Source: an uncultured Chitinophaga sp.
GTDB taxonomy: Bacteria > Bacteroidota > Bacteroidia > Cytophagales > Cyclobacteriaceae
DNA length: 64,000 nt
Reading direction: 5' to 3'
Assembly (NCBI GenBank): GCA_902168205.1
Contig: CABHOK010000005.1
Location: 1 to 64,000, forward strand
Shown here: positions 39,058 to 47,142 of the stretch, in pieces
Position numbering within the stretch: the stretch's first letter is position 1
Layout: each line of letters starts with the position of its first letter
Translations under genes and position numbers: made by a program
Notes under the pieces: generated by a model
What the model saw: the letters and a program-made list of their open reading frames with translations, nothing else
Told to the model about the DNA's origin: nothing
The model's database searches: none

Positions 39058-40671
39058 ATGACTTGTATGGGGAACTTCGAGATTTTAATAATTATCATTG
39101 CTATTCTGGTTGCCCTGCTGGCAATCGCAGAACACTTCCGGCTTCCACAGTCCGTCTTATTGGTTTTGTCCGGGCTGGCCATTGGATTTATACCCTCCAT
39201 TCCCCAAGTCACGCTTAACCCCGAGGTTGTGTTTTTTATTTTTTTGCCACCAATACTCTTCGATGCTTCTTCGCATATGTCGTGGCGTGATTTTCGAATG
39301 GAGATCAAACCCATTTCTACATTGGCTATTGCATTGGTCTTTTTTACTACCATTACCGTTGCTATAACCACACACCTGTTGATACCCGGTTTTCCCTGGG
39401 CTTTTGCTTTTGTGCTCGGTGCCATTGTGTCTCCACCGGACGCAGTAGCCGCTACAAGCATCACCAAAGGACTTGGCTTAAACCGAAGAGTGGTTACAAT
39501 TCTGGAAGGAGAGAGTCTGGTAAATGATGCATCCGCATTGATAGCCTATAGGATGGCTATTGCAGCAATAGGTACGGGCGCATTTGTGATGTGGGATGCT
39601 GCCCTGAATTTTTCCTTTATCGTGCTTGGTGGTATAGTTGTCGGACTACTGACAGGCTATATATTCATGACTATTCTGAAGAAAGTAGCTGATAATTCTA
39701 TTATAGCGACATCGCTTACCTTACTTGTACCATTCCTTGTATATTTAGCGGCCGAGCGGCTTCATACTTCGGGCGTACTCGCCGTAGTGACTGTTGGACT
39801 GATGATGTCATGGCGTGCATCCGAAGTATATTCTTACCAAACACGAATTCGCAATAAAGCCGTTTGGGATACCCTCATCTTCCTGCTTAATGGTTTTATT
39901 TTTATTCTCATCGGCCTGCAGTTTCCCTTGACACTTAATGACCTTGAAACCTATAGCGTTGGACAATTAACGATATATGCCCTGGCAGTGAGTATAGTTA
40001 CTATACTCGTTCGTATACTATGGGTTTTCGCGGCTGCCTTTTCGCCTTTTGCCTCATCAGGAAAAAAGAGAAGTATTGACACACAAAGTAACACCTGGAA
40101 GAATGTGATGATTGTGGCCTGGACCGGAACTCGTGGAGTCGTGTCGCTGGCAACGGCACTGGCTTTACCACTTACAGTAGACAGTGCACCGTTTCCGCAT
40201 CGATCGCTGATTCTTTTCCTGGCCTTTACGGTGATCTTTGCAACCCTGGTAGTTCAAGGGCTGTCACTACCGTTACTGGTAAAGGTTCTTGGCGTTAAGA
40301 ATCTTTCGGACCCAGACCAGGAAGAGCATGCTTTGCGCCTGTTAATGGCCAACAACGTAATACGCTTTATAGAGGAAGAATTTCCGTATGAGATAACCAC
40401 CGAATTAAAGCAGCGCCTGAAAGACAGGTATATAGTATTGATCGATGCACTCGCTAAAAATGGTAACGAGCAACACGCGCTGGCTCAACGACTGCCGAAG
40501 ATATCTGAATTTTCAAGTGCACAACTGGAAGTGCAGAAATTCGAACGAACATTACTGGCTCAGCTTCACAAGGACGGAACATTTAACCAATCTGTTATCA
40601 GGCGTATAGAACAGGAGCTTGATACAACCAAGCTGCAATTTGACAGGGCTCACAAAAGGAAAAAGCGATAA
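39058..40671 (+). CDS. CPA1-type Na+/H+ antiporter
   Basis: 537 residues with about 12 membrane spans. Family blocks: LPQSVLLVLSGLAIGFIP, VVFFIFLPPILFDASSHMSW, the ion-site region FVLGAIVSPPDAVAATSI followed by ILEGESLVNDASALIAY (Asp of the ND pair), WDTLIFLLNGFIFILIGLQ and WTGTRGVVSLATALALP. A cytosolic tail of about 110 residues carries helical segments. It exchanges Na+ (or K+) for protons for pH and salt balance. Start at 39058; an ATG nine bases later is equally possible. It follows the GH130-GT4 pair by 83 bp containing a TA tract, and may share a transcript. Confidence 0.93.
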   Translation: MTCMGNFEILIIIIAILVALLAIAEHFRLPQSVLLVLSGLAIGFIPSIPQVTLNPEVVFFIFLPPILFDASSHMSWRDFRMEIKPISTLAIALVFFTTITVAITTHLLIPGFPWAFAFVLGAIVSPPDAVAATSITKGLGLNRRVVTILEGESLVNDASALIAYRMAIAAIGTGAFVMWDAALNFSFIVLGGIVVGLLTGYIFMTILKKVADNSIIATSLTLLVPFLVYLAAERLHTSGVLAVVTVGLMMSWRASEVYSYQTRIRNKAVWDTLIFLLNGFIFILIGLQFPLTLNDLETYSVGQLTIYALAVSIVTILVRILWVFAAAFSPFASSGKKRSIDTQSNTWKNVMIVAWTGTRGVVSLATALALPLTVDSAPFPHRSLILFLAFTVIFATLVVQGLSLPLLVKVLGVKNLSDPDQEEHALRLLMANNVIRFIEEEFPYEITTELKQRLKDRYIVLIDALAKNGNEQHALAQRLPKISEFSSAQLEVQKFERTLLAQLHKDGTFNQSVIRRIEQELDTTKLQFDRAHKRKKR

Positions 40672-40703
40672 TCGTATAGTATATATATAGTGCGAGGCAA
40701 GGT

Positions 40704-41600
40704 TTATAAAATGATTTTGTTATTTAGTATAATTTCGATGATTTCATTTTTAGCCTGTTTGGATTCCGGAAAGTCCAGTAGCATCCATACGTGAATCATA
40801 TTTTTATATTCGCGATAATTGATAAGTATACCTTGTTGGTTTGCCTGCGACTTTAATTTCCTGGTGTCAGCCACTAAAATATCATGCGTGCCTATAAATA
40901 TAGATATCTTGCCAAGGCCTTCAAGAGACCCGTTGATCGGGCTTACCATATTCGTGTTCGGATCCGATGTTCCCGCATATAGCAACCCAGCCTTTTTTAA
41001 ACCTGCAATTCCTAGAAAGGGATCAACACGGTCGATCCTTCGGATAGCCGGATTCTTCAGGGTAATATCAAGCCAGGGAGAAAGTAATATTATTTTGTCT
41101 GGTTGTGGCAGCGAATCACGTCTGAGTTTTTGAGCCAGGGCCAGGGCAAAGCCGCCTCCGGCGGAATCTCCCATGAGGATCGTTTGAGAAGCTTCCGACT
41201 TTGCTATAATTTCTAGATATAGTGGTACGACAAATTCAAATGCTTGCCGATAGGTATATTCGGGTGCGAGCGGATAATCGGGAGCGGTAACGGTGCAACG
41301 CGTATGCTTTACCAGGAATGATAAAAATTTCCAATGTTGTTTTACGAAACTCTGTACATAAGCCCCACCGTGCAGATATAGTATATAGGTATTGGACTTT
41401 TGACCTTTGGGCGTTAAGGTGAAGGTATTGTGACCGTTAATCTGGCGTTTTTCAACGTGACAAATTTTACTTGTTTTACGCGTGGGTTCCTGGCTGGTAT
41501 TAAAATTAAATCTGCCGAAAGCAAACTGCATGTCAAGGAATTTTTTCTTCTTGATAAGCCTTAAAAGAAAACAGAATAATTTACTTTCAATACTGACCAT
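40704..41600 (-). CDS. HSL-family (type IV) alpha/beta hydrolase, esterase/lipase-like
   Basis: 298 residues. The oxyanion motif YLHGGAYVQSF and the nucleophile elbow ILMGDSAGGGFAL (Ser 146) define the hormone-sensitive-lipase family. The acid is probably in RVDPFLG and the base His in MIHVWMLLDFPES. The hydrophobic, basic N-terminus (LFCFLLRLIKKKKFLD) may sit at the membrane rather than be cleaved. Probably an esterase for short or medium acyl groups. It is the last gene of a tight three-gene minus-strand cassette (45 bp after the DUF6320-like gene). Confidence 0.87.
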   Translation of the reverse strand: MVSIESKLFCFLLRLIKKKKFLDMQFAFGRFNFNTSQEPTRKTSKICHVEKRQINGHNTFTLTPKGQKSNTYILYLHGGAYVQSFVKQHWKFLSFLVKHTRCTVTAPDYPLAPEYTYRQAFEFVVPLYLEIIAKSEASQTILMGDSAGGGFALALAQKLRRDSLPQPDKIILLSPWLDITLKNPAIRRIDRVDPFLGIAGLKKAGLLYAGTSDPNTNMVSPINGSLEGLGKISIFIGTHDILVADTRKLKSQANQQGILINYREYKNMIHVWMLLDFPESKQAKNEIIEIILNNKIIL

Positions 41601-41645
41601 TCGCAGTTTTGTTTATAAGCAGATCTTGCAGGATGCATTTGCTTT

Positions 41646-42353
41646 CTAGGTATGAAATATCTTTTGTAACTCTTTATTGTTTCTGGTTCTGGAATACATG
41701 AAAAGTATAGTGGTAGTGACCGGTAACAGACAGGCCGCAACAATTATGCTCCATTGTAATTTAATATAGCCATTGAAAAAAAGGGAAATGATCGCGTCAA
41801 TAGAAATGCAGAACACAGCAATACCCGCAAAAAGTATAGCCACTGTATTCAGACCCCGAAGCTTTATTTGTCTTATCACAAAATAAAGCAACAAACCGAT
41901 GATGTTTACCATACACAATGTCGGAAGAGCAAGCTGTAAAGGCCATCTTTCATGTGTGTATTCACTCACACCTATCAGTATCAGGGTAGAAATAGACCAT
42001 CCTGCCAATACCTGAAGTGGTATGGTTACATGCCAGAGTGCCGTTAGCGTAGTGTAGGAAAAAATAATCAAACATATACACACAGGGTATATAGACCAGG
42101 TAACAGTACCGTGAATGGCCACATTTATAGCTAATGTTGCCAATACACCGGATAATAATAATACGGAAGTGATCTGCCAGAGTATATGTTGTAATAGATG
42201 TTTTTTTTTACCGCCAGTTCCCTGCGTTTGCTTATTGCTCGACCACATTCTTGGTGTTGCGCTATCCATCGTTACGGGAGTATTGCATAGCGGACAGACG
42301 CTCATCGTGTCATCCAGTTCAACACCACATACATTGCAAATGACTGGTATCAT
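41646..42353 (-). CDS. Zinc-ribbon membrane protein (DUF6320-like)
   Basis: 235 residues. The N-terminus has a CxxC...CxxC zinc ribbon (CNVCGVELDDTMSVCPLCNTP) facing the cytosol, then about six membrane spans (for example ITSVLLLSGVLATLAINVAI, LALPTLCMVNIIGLLLYFVI, TVAILFAGIAVFCISIDAII). This layout recalls DUF6320 proteins, which in other phyla also sit next to alcohol-acetyltransferase-like genes. Function unknown. Only 3 bp separate it from the acyltransferase stop, so it is co-translated. Confidence 0.75.
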   Translation of the reverse strand: MIPVICNVCGVELDDTMSVCPLCNTPVTMDSATPRMWSSNKQTQGTGGKKKHLLQHILWQITSVLLLSGVLATLAINVAIHGTVTWSIYPVCICLIIFSYTTLTALWHVTIPLQVLAGWSISTLILIGVSEYTHERWPLQLALPTLCMVNIIGLLLYFVIRQIKLRGLNTVAILFAGIAVFCISIDAIISLFFNGYIKLQWSIIVAACLLPVTTTILFMYSRTRNNKELQKIFHT

Positions 42354-42356
42354 GAC

Positions 42357-43682
42357 TTAGTATCGGATTAGTCTGACGGGTATAGATTCGCGAACAAGGA
42401 AACTAAAGAATTCCCTTTCTAATTCTTTTGAATTCGTAATATTGCCAAAGCAGATAACCAGGTTGTTCCCGAAGCCAAGAACTCCGCAATTTACCTTGAG
42501 CGCTTTATTGGGTGGTGGTGGAATAAAAACAAAGTAGTCGATCAGGTGATCTGCTTCCGCCAGGGAAACTTTTCCAAGGTTCGTAATAACTCCACTATAG
42601 CGGCTTGTTCCCGCAATTTTATATGTCATATTCAGGATCAGTGATTTTATAAATAGCGGCGTATTTTTTAGCCAGACATTTCGTTCAGCACCGACATTCC
42701 TGGCGATTATTTTATTGATTAGTTTTTTATCCGTCTCCAGCTGCATGAAATGGTGTACCGTTTTTACGACTTCCTCAAATGTATATTCTCCCAAGGCTAC
42801 GTCTATTTCGGGCGTAACGAAAAGCGAGAAGTTTCGCATCGTCTGCGATGGATAGAGCCTTCTCAGGTTCACAGGCACTTGTATTCTGAGGATTTTTCTC
42901 GAACGCTGTTTTTGAACATTTGAGAGACGATTAAATATACTTTGCAGGGAGTATAGATATATAGCCACAAGATATTCGGTAACTGAAATCCCATAGGTCT
43001 TTGCCTTGCGGGTGACTTCGCTTAAAGACACCTTGCTCACCAGTACATTAAAATGCGCAGGCACGCGAAGCTGAAAAGGAAGATGGAATGACCGGGGCTT
43101 CTTGTTAGGTGACGGTATATTTCTTCGGAAATATTTAGCGTATCCGTCTTCAAATTCCTCTAACGCTGGCATATCATCGGGATGGAGGGCTGTAATATTA
43201 GTCTCAACGGACTGACCGCAAGCATCGAAATAGGCAAGCACGAGTGTTTTCAGAAACTCCAACCCGCCACCACCATCGGTTAATATATGCGAAAACTCTA
43301 CACTAACGCGATTGTCACTCACTAACACTCTGAATATCAAATCGTCTTTTTCAAACGCACGGCATGGTATAGATACATCCGGCTGCAGCGGAATCGCTTC
43401 ATTATGAAAATCAAGGTAATACCAGAAGAACCCTTTTTTGGGTTTTACTTTGTAGTAGGGGAATCGATCCTCAATTCTGTTAATAGCGTCTAGGAAAGGT
43501 TTGATTCTGATGCGATCTTTTAATACGCACGACAATCGGAATACAGCGGTGAACTCCTCATTTAGAACGGCCGGGTATATTTTTGCTGCGTTATCCAGTG
43601 GCATCCAAAAGAACTTCTCAGCAGGGACCGCGGGACTTTTTTTGAAAGCGAATATCGATTGTTCCGTTAACATATATACCAT
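42357..43682 (-). CDS. Condensation-fold acyltransferase (alcohol-acetyltransferase-like)
   Basis: 441 residues. The motif SHILTDGGGG carries the HxxxDG catalytic signature (His 132) of the CoA-dependent acyltransferase/condensation fold, and the N-terminal WMPLDNAAKIYPAV is typical of the alcohol-acetyltransferase-like branch in bacteria. A second structural motif is VTNLGKVSLAEADHLIDYFVF near the C-terminus (DFGWG-like position). No signal peptide. It would transfer an acyl group to a hydroxyl of an unknown acceptor. First gene of the cassette; an ATG nine bases in (43673) is an alternative start. A paired esterase two genes on suggests a make-and-remove ester cycle. Confidence 0.8.
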   Translation of the reverse strand: MVYMLTEQSIFAFKKSPAVPAEKFFWMPLDNAAKIYPAVLNEEFTAVFRLSCVLKDRIRIKPFLDAINRIEDRFPYYKVKPKKGFFWYYLDFHNEAIPLQPDVSIPCRAFEKDDLIFRVLVSDNRVSVEFSHILTDGGGGLEFLKTLVLAYFDACGQSVETNITALHPDDMPALEEFEDGYAKYFRRNIPSPNKKPRSFHLPFQLRVPAHFNVLVSKVSLSEVTRKAKTYGISVTEYLVAIYLYSLQSIFNRLSNVQKQRSRKILRIQVPVNLRRLYPSQTMRNFSLFVTPEIDVALGEYTFEEVVKTVHHFMQLETDKKLINKIIARNVGAERNVWLKNTPLFIKSLILNMTYKIAGTSRYSGVITNLGKVSLAEADHLIDYFVFIPPPPNKALKVNCGVLGFGNNLVICFGNITNSKELEREFFSFLVRESIPVRLIRY

Positions 43683-43782
43683 GGTTTAAGACACACCTGC
43701 CTTCAATCCAGTACCCATACAGAATAGTATATATTACAGATTCATCTATTTTATAGGGTAGCTTCCGGGATGGCCATGATTA

Positions 43783-44178
43783 CTACCGCAACATCGATTT
43801 TCGAACCTGTACCAGGTCATCTAGATTAATATCAAATCGAGGAATCAGGAATGCCCGATGACGTACAGCACCAATAGATATAGAGATACTTCCCTGGTTT
43901 ATTTTTGCCATTATGTCTTCGGTGTTTAAAAAAACCTGCCCCAGATCAATCGCCTTCAGCGTATCTCCCCTGAACAATTCGTGGGCGAGATTTTTTACGG
44001 CATCATTTGCCGATGCAAAACCTGCAAGTTTTTCCCATTGGTCAGCGACTATATTTTTTAGCCTGTATAGCACAAAGGGATATATAGCATTTTTAAAGGA
44101 CACAATTTTGTACGTACAGACAGCATCTTCAGCATCATCATCCGTGAAGAAACAATTGAAATATATGGGGTTATTCAT
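43783..44178 (-). CDS. Conserved small protein of unknown function (paralogue of 54467-54850)
   Basis: 131 residues, soluble, no signal peptide. Not a family I recognise. Its status as a real gene is supported by a clear paralogue at 54467-54850: both start with PIYxxCxFxDxxDA, then YTxKIxxxxxxxxPFxLYRLK, W(E)xL, ASxxDAVxxLxxELxxxxL, an EI/DIMxKI block and a closing FDINLDDLVQ/LDIDVSFKDLI. The pattern suggests a compact alpha/beta domain. It lies upstream of the acyltransferase (100 bp gap) and could be on the same transcript. Confidence 0.7.
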   Translation of the reverse strand: MNNPIYFNCFFTDDDAEDAVCTYKIVSFKNAIYPFVLYRLKNIVADQWEKLAGFASANDAVKNLAHELFRGDTLKAIDLGQVFLNTEDIMAKINQGSISISIGAVRHRAFLIPRFDINLDDLVQVRKSMLR

Positions 44179-44650
44179 ACGATGGTGTTTACTTTTTTAA
44201 CAGGAAGCAATGTAAAGATGGAGATTGCATCTGTGCTTAACGTTATACGCGAAGCAGAAGAAGTTACAATATTTACAGATGTTTGATCGGGAAGCATTTA
44301 CGCCCTGAATCAGTAAATTTTATAATATGTATCCGTATACGTGTAAATGCAGCGAGGCAACGATTGGGTATTTTTGTGTTGTTTTAAAAAGATAGTATCC
44401 CTACGAACGCTGAAACGAACGCGTGCCATCTTATAGGGATTAGCTCAACGGAAGCTCAAAATTATGCGCAATTAGTAGCATACAACCCTTCTTGTCCGCG
44501 GACGATTAGGTTATTCTGAGTTTATAATGGCTTTATAAATGAAATAATAAGCAGCTCTCGATTGTGATCAAAACTTCACATGACCACAAGTCTATGTACT
44601 TATTTGCTTTTCCTATAAAGGATAGAGCAGCAGTGAGGGTAAATGAAATT
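44179..44650. other. Divergent intergenic region
   Basis: About 470 bp between divergent genes. A possible Bacteroidota -7 box (TATTTTTG, 44369-44376) points toward the kinase gene but has no clear -33 partner. ATCCCTA (about 44397) and TAGGGAT (about 44433) could pair. In-frame GTG 44564 and ATG 44594 are possible earlier kinase starts. Confidence 0.35.
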
Positions 44651-45562
44651 ATGAATTCTGAAGAATCATCAAATACAAGGCTGCCGGAACTTGAACGCCT
44701 CAAGCAGGAGCTTGTTAGTGCGCATGCAGAATTGAGAAAAAGAGATCTTGAGCTGCGATATTTACAGGAGGATGTAAAGAGATCGCGGGACTATTTGGAA
44801 CAGCTTATTTTTATTTCAAATCATAATTTGCAGGAGCCATTGCGTAAAATTGTAACGTTTTCCAATAGGTTGCTGGCACCAGGCGTGAAAATGAGCGAAT
44901 TCGCCAGGCTCTATGTGCAAAAGATTAATACGTCCAGCCTGCGCATGTCTGCCCTCGTAAAAGACCTGGTACGCTTTTTAAACCTTAAACGCGATGATGC
45001 TACAATAGCCAGTATAAACCTTAGTGAAATGTTGGAGGATGTTATTGCCGACTGTGCAGCGGTGATTCGCGAGAAGAAAGCAATTGTGTCTGGTAATATA
45101 CTGCCGACTATTTTTGGAAATCCAATTCAGATACGTTGTCTTTTTTATAACTTGTTGAGTAATGCGTTGAAGTTTTCCAGAGAACGTCCCACAATTAGTA
45201 TTTTCTCCCGAAGGGCAGCGCAAGATGATTACTACAGGCATCCGGAACTAACGGATCATCAATATTTCTGTATACGTATCTGTGACAATGGTATCGGATT
45301 CGATGAGAAATATAAAGCGAAAATGTTCATGCTTTTTCAACAAATACATACACCGTGCGATTTGCATGGAACAGGTGCCGGGCTGGCTATCTGCAAAAAA
45401 ATAGTGGAAGATCATGGCGGTTTTATTTTTGCCAACGGCATAGCAAACAAGGGCGCTGTATTTACCATATTTCTTCCCGTTTACAATTTTTCCGGGGAGC
45501 GTCTTGCAGAAAGCATATCGGCAGGAAGCTGCCTGGACCGAAACGGTATGGAGGATGTTTAA
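44651..45562 (+). CDS. Cytosolic sensor histidine kinase
   Basis: 303 residues from ATG 44651. Earlier in-frame starts (GTG 44564, ATG 44594) would only add an unconserved tail. A charged coiled coil (LERLKQELVSAHAELRKRDL) precedes the dimerisation region with HNLQEPLRKIVTFSNR (phospho-acceptor His 58) and the ATPase domain: LFYNLLSNALKFS (N box), ICDNGIGFDEKYK (G1), LHGTGAGLAICKKIVEDHGG (G2). No membrane span or input domain, so it senses through a partner or a cytosolic signal. An AraC regulator follows after 81 bp; no receiver domain is encoded between them. Confidence 0.9.
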   Translation: MNSEESSNTRLPELERLKQELVSAHAELRKRDLELRYLQEDVKRSRDYLEQLIFISNHNLQEPLRKIVTFSNRLLAPGVKMSEFARLYVQKINTSSLRMSALVKDLVRFLNLKRDDATIASINLSEMLEDVIADCAAVIREKKAIVSGNILPTIFGNPIQIRCLFYNLLSNALKFSRERPTISIFSRRAAQDDYYRHPELTDHQYFCIRICDNGIGFDEKYKAKMFMLFQQIHTPCDLHGTGAGLAICKKIVEDHGGFIFANGIANKGAVFTIFLPVYNFSGERLAESISAGSCLDRNGMEDV

Positions 45563-45643
45563 GGGGATATACATCTGTTTCTACTATTATACCTGCTGCT
45601 ACATCATTGAGACTCAAAAAATGAATTTACCGGACACAGTTGA

Positions 45644-46204
45644 ATGAAGCTTTATATTAAATATATGGTGAGTCTTCGGTGTAAGATGATTGTAAAGGAT
45701 GCATTGGAAGCAATGGGCCTGCGGTATACCTCACTTGACTTGGGAGTAGTGGAAACCCTGGAAGATCTTACCCCCGAACAGCTTTTAAAATTTAAGCAGA
45801 AACTGTCCTATGCCGGATTAGAATTGCTGGATGATAAAAAGAGCATTCTGATCGATCGTATCAAAACCGTTATTATCGAAATGATACATTACTCCGAAGA
45901 AATACCCAAAGTAAACTTTTCAATTTACCTCAGTCAAAAACTGAACTACGACTATACGTACTTGTCGAATATATTCTCGGAAGTAAAAGGAATGACGATC
46001 CAGCATTTTATCATTATCCATAAAATTGAACGAGTAAAAGAGTTGTTGTTGTACGATGAGTTAAACCTTACCGAAATTTCATACAAGCTTCATTATAGCA
46101 GTGTTGCTCATTTGTCGAATCAGTTTAAAAAAATAACCGGACTCACGCCTTCATTTTTTAGGAAACTGCGGAAGAGGCGTCAGGGCAACCTGGAAGATCT
46201 CTGA
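45644..46204 (+). CDS. AraC-family regulator with HMA-like N-terminal domain
   Basis: 186 residues. Residues 1-70 (MKLYIKYMVSLRCKMIVKDALEAMG...GLELLDD) resemble the heavy-metal-associated-like fold found at the start of a Bacteroidota AraC subfamily, in which the loop is usually MVCxRC. Here it reads MVSLRC, so the first Cys of the pair is missing. Residues about 85-180 are the AraC helix-turn-helix: SQKLNYDYTYLSNIFSEVKG, HKIERVKELLLYDELNLTEI and YSSVAHLSNQFKKITGLTPS. Likely a transcription factor; metal binding, if any, is doubtful with one Cys. Same direction as the histidine kinase upstream. Confidence 0.88.
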   Translation: MKLYIKYMVSLRCKMIVKDALEAMGLRYTSLDLGVVETLEDLTPEQLLKFKQKLSYAGLELLDDKKSILIDRIKTVIIEMIHYSEEIPKVNFSIYLSQKLNYDYTYLSNIFSEVKGMTIQHFIIIHKIERVKELLLYDELNLTEISYKLHYSSVAHLSNQFKKITGLTPSFFRKLRKRRQGNLEDL

Positions 46205-46212
46205 ATATATAT

Positions 46213-46902
46213 CTATACTTTGCCGAGTACCGTTTCATTCATTTTGCCAGCGTCCGTTTTTGTGACCATTACCAAATGCAGAAATGTACCGGTAATAATG
46301 CCCTGTATAGCACCCGATACTATACAGGAAAGTATAATTACGAGTACATTAAAAGTAAATGAAGTAGTATGTGTAAATACAGATAAGGCAGCGTAAAGAA
46401 CCATGAACGAAAGCATCCACCCGATGGCGTTGGCCATGATCCATGTTTCGGCATGGCGGTAGTGTTTTCGGATTATGAAAAACTGTGGCGTGCTGATTAT
46501 GCCGCCAAAGGCCAGACCCGCAAGTCCCGTATAAAGCATCGAATGATAATCACCAATCAGGTCGAAGCTGGAAAGGAAAGCAATAAATACTACAGAAGGA
46601 GGCAGTATCGAAAGCCACCCAACGATCACAGCGATGGTCGTTGTCAATATCCAGGCAACAGGTTTAAAGTTCGTGACCAGTAGTGAAATGGATTTCCATT
46701 GTGTGTACCCAATGATGAAACCTTCCGCAGCGCCTGCAATAAGCAGGATGGTAAACGGAAATAAGGAGGTGTAATCACCGTTGTCGTTGGATAAATTCAT
46801 AAACATAATTCTTCCGATCGCAGCCGCTGCAGCGATGCCCATCAATTCACCAATGGAATAGTTCATCACCCACTGGAACCAGAATTTTTTATAGATTTTC
46901 AT
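46213..46902 (-). CDS. Polytopic membrane protein of unknown function
   Basis: 229 residues with about six hydrophobic spans (LFPFTILLIAGAAEGFIIGY, VAWILTTTIAVIVGWLSILP, LAFGGIISTPQFFII, FNVLVIILSCIVSGAIQGII). Gly-rich segments (GELMGIAAAAAIGR, GAIQGIITGTFL) repeat near both ends, hinting at internal symmetry. No known family motif seen. Convergent with the AraC gene (8 bp gap). Confidence 0.75.
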   Translation of the reverse strand: MKIYKKFWFQWVMNYSIGELMGIAAAAAIGRIMFMNLSNDNGDYTSLFPFTILLIAGAAEGFIIGYTQWKSISLLVTNFKPVAWILTTTIAVIVGWLSILPPSVVFIAFLSSFDLIGDYHSMLYTGLAGLAFGGIISTPQFFIIRKHYRHAETWIMANAIGWMLSFMVLYAALSVFTHTTSFTFNVLVIILSCIVSGAIQGIITGTFLHLVMVTKTDAGKMNETVLGKV

Positions 46903-47142
46903 TTTTTAAAGTTTAGATGGTATCAGTCGCACGCTAAAGTTCGCATAATATATACTCCGTAATTTTATATAGTTTTGACGATTTGTTGCACGATTCACGG
47001 GTGCTTTCATTAATTCGTATTTTTTTTTACAGGATATATATGTGTCAACAATTATCTGTAATAAATGCAATTTTTTCTGACATTCCTGTAGCAGGAATCT
47101 AACGCGGTCCAGGTAGTTTGGTAGTAAAATGGATTGAGTGTT

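Noticed and set aside
39054-39467. 137-codon frame antisense to the Na+/H+ antiporter gene
   Set aside because: Shadow of a membrane-protein gene; Lys/Asn/Ser-rich and without any motif.
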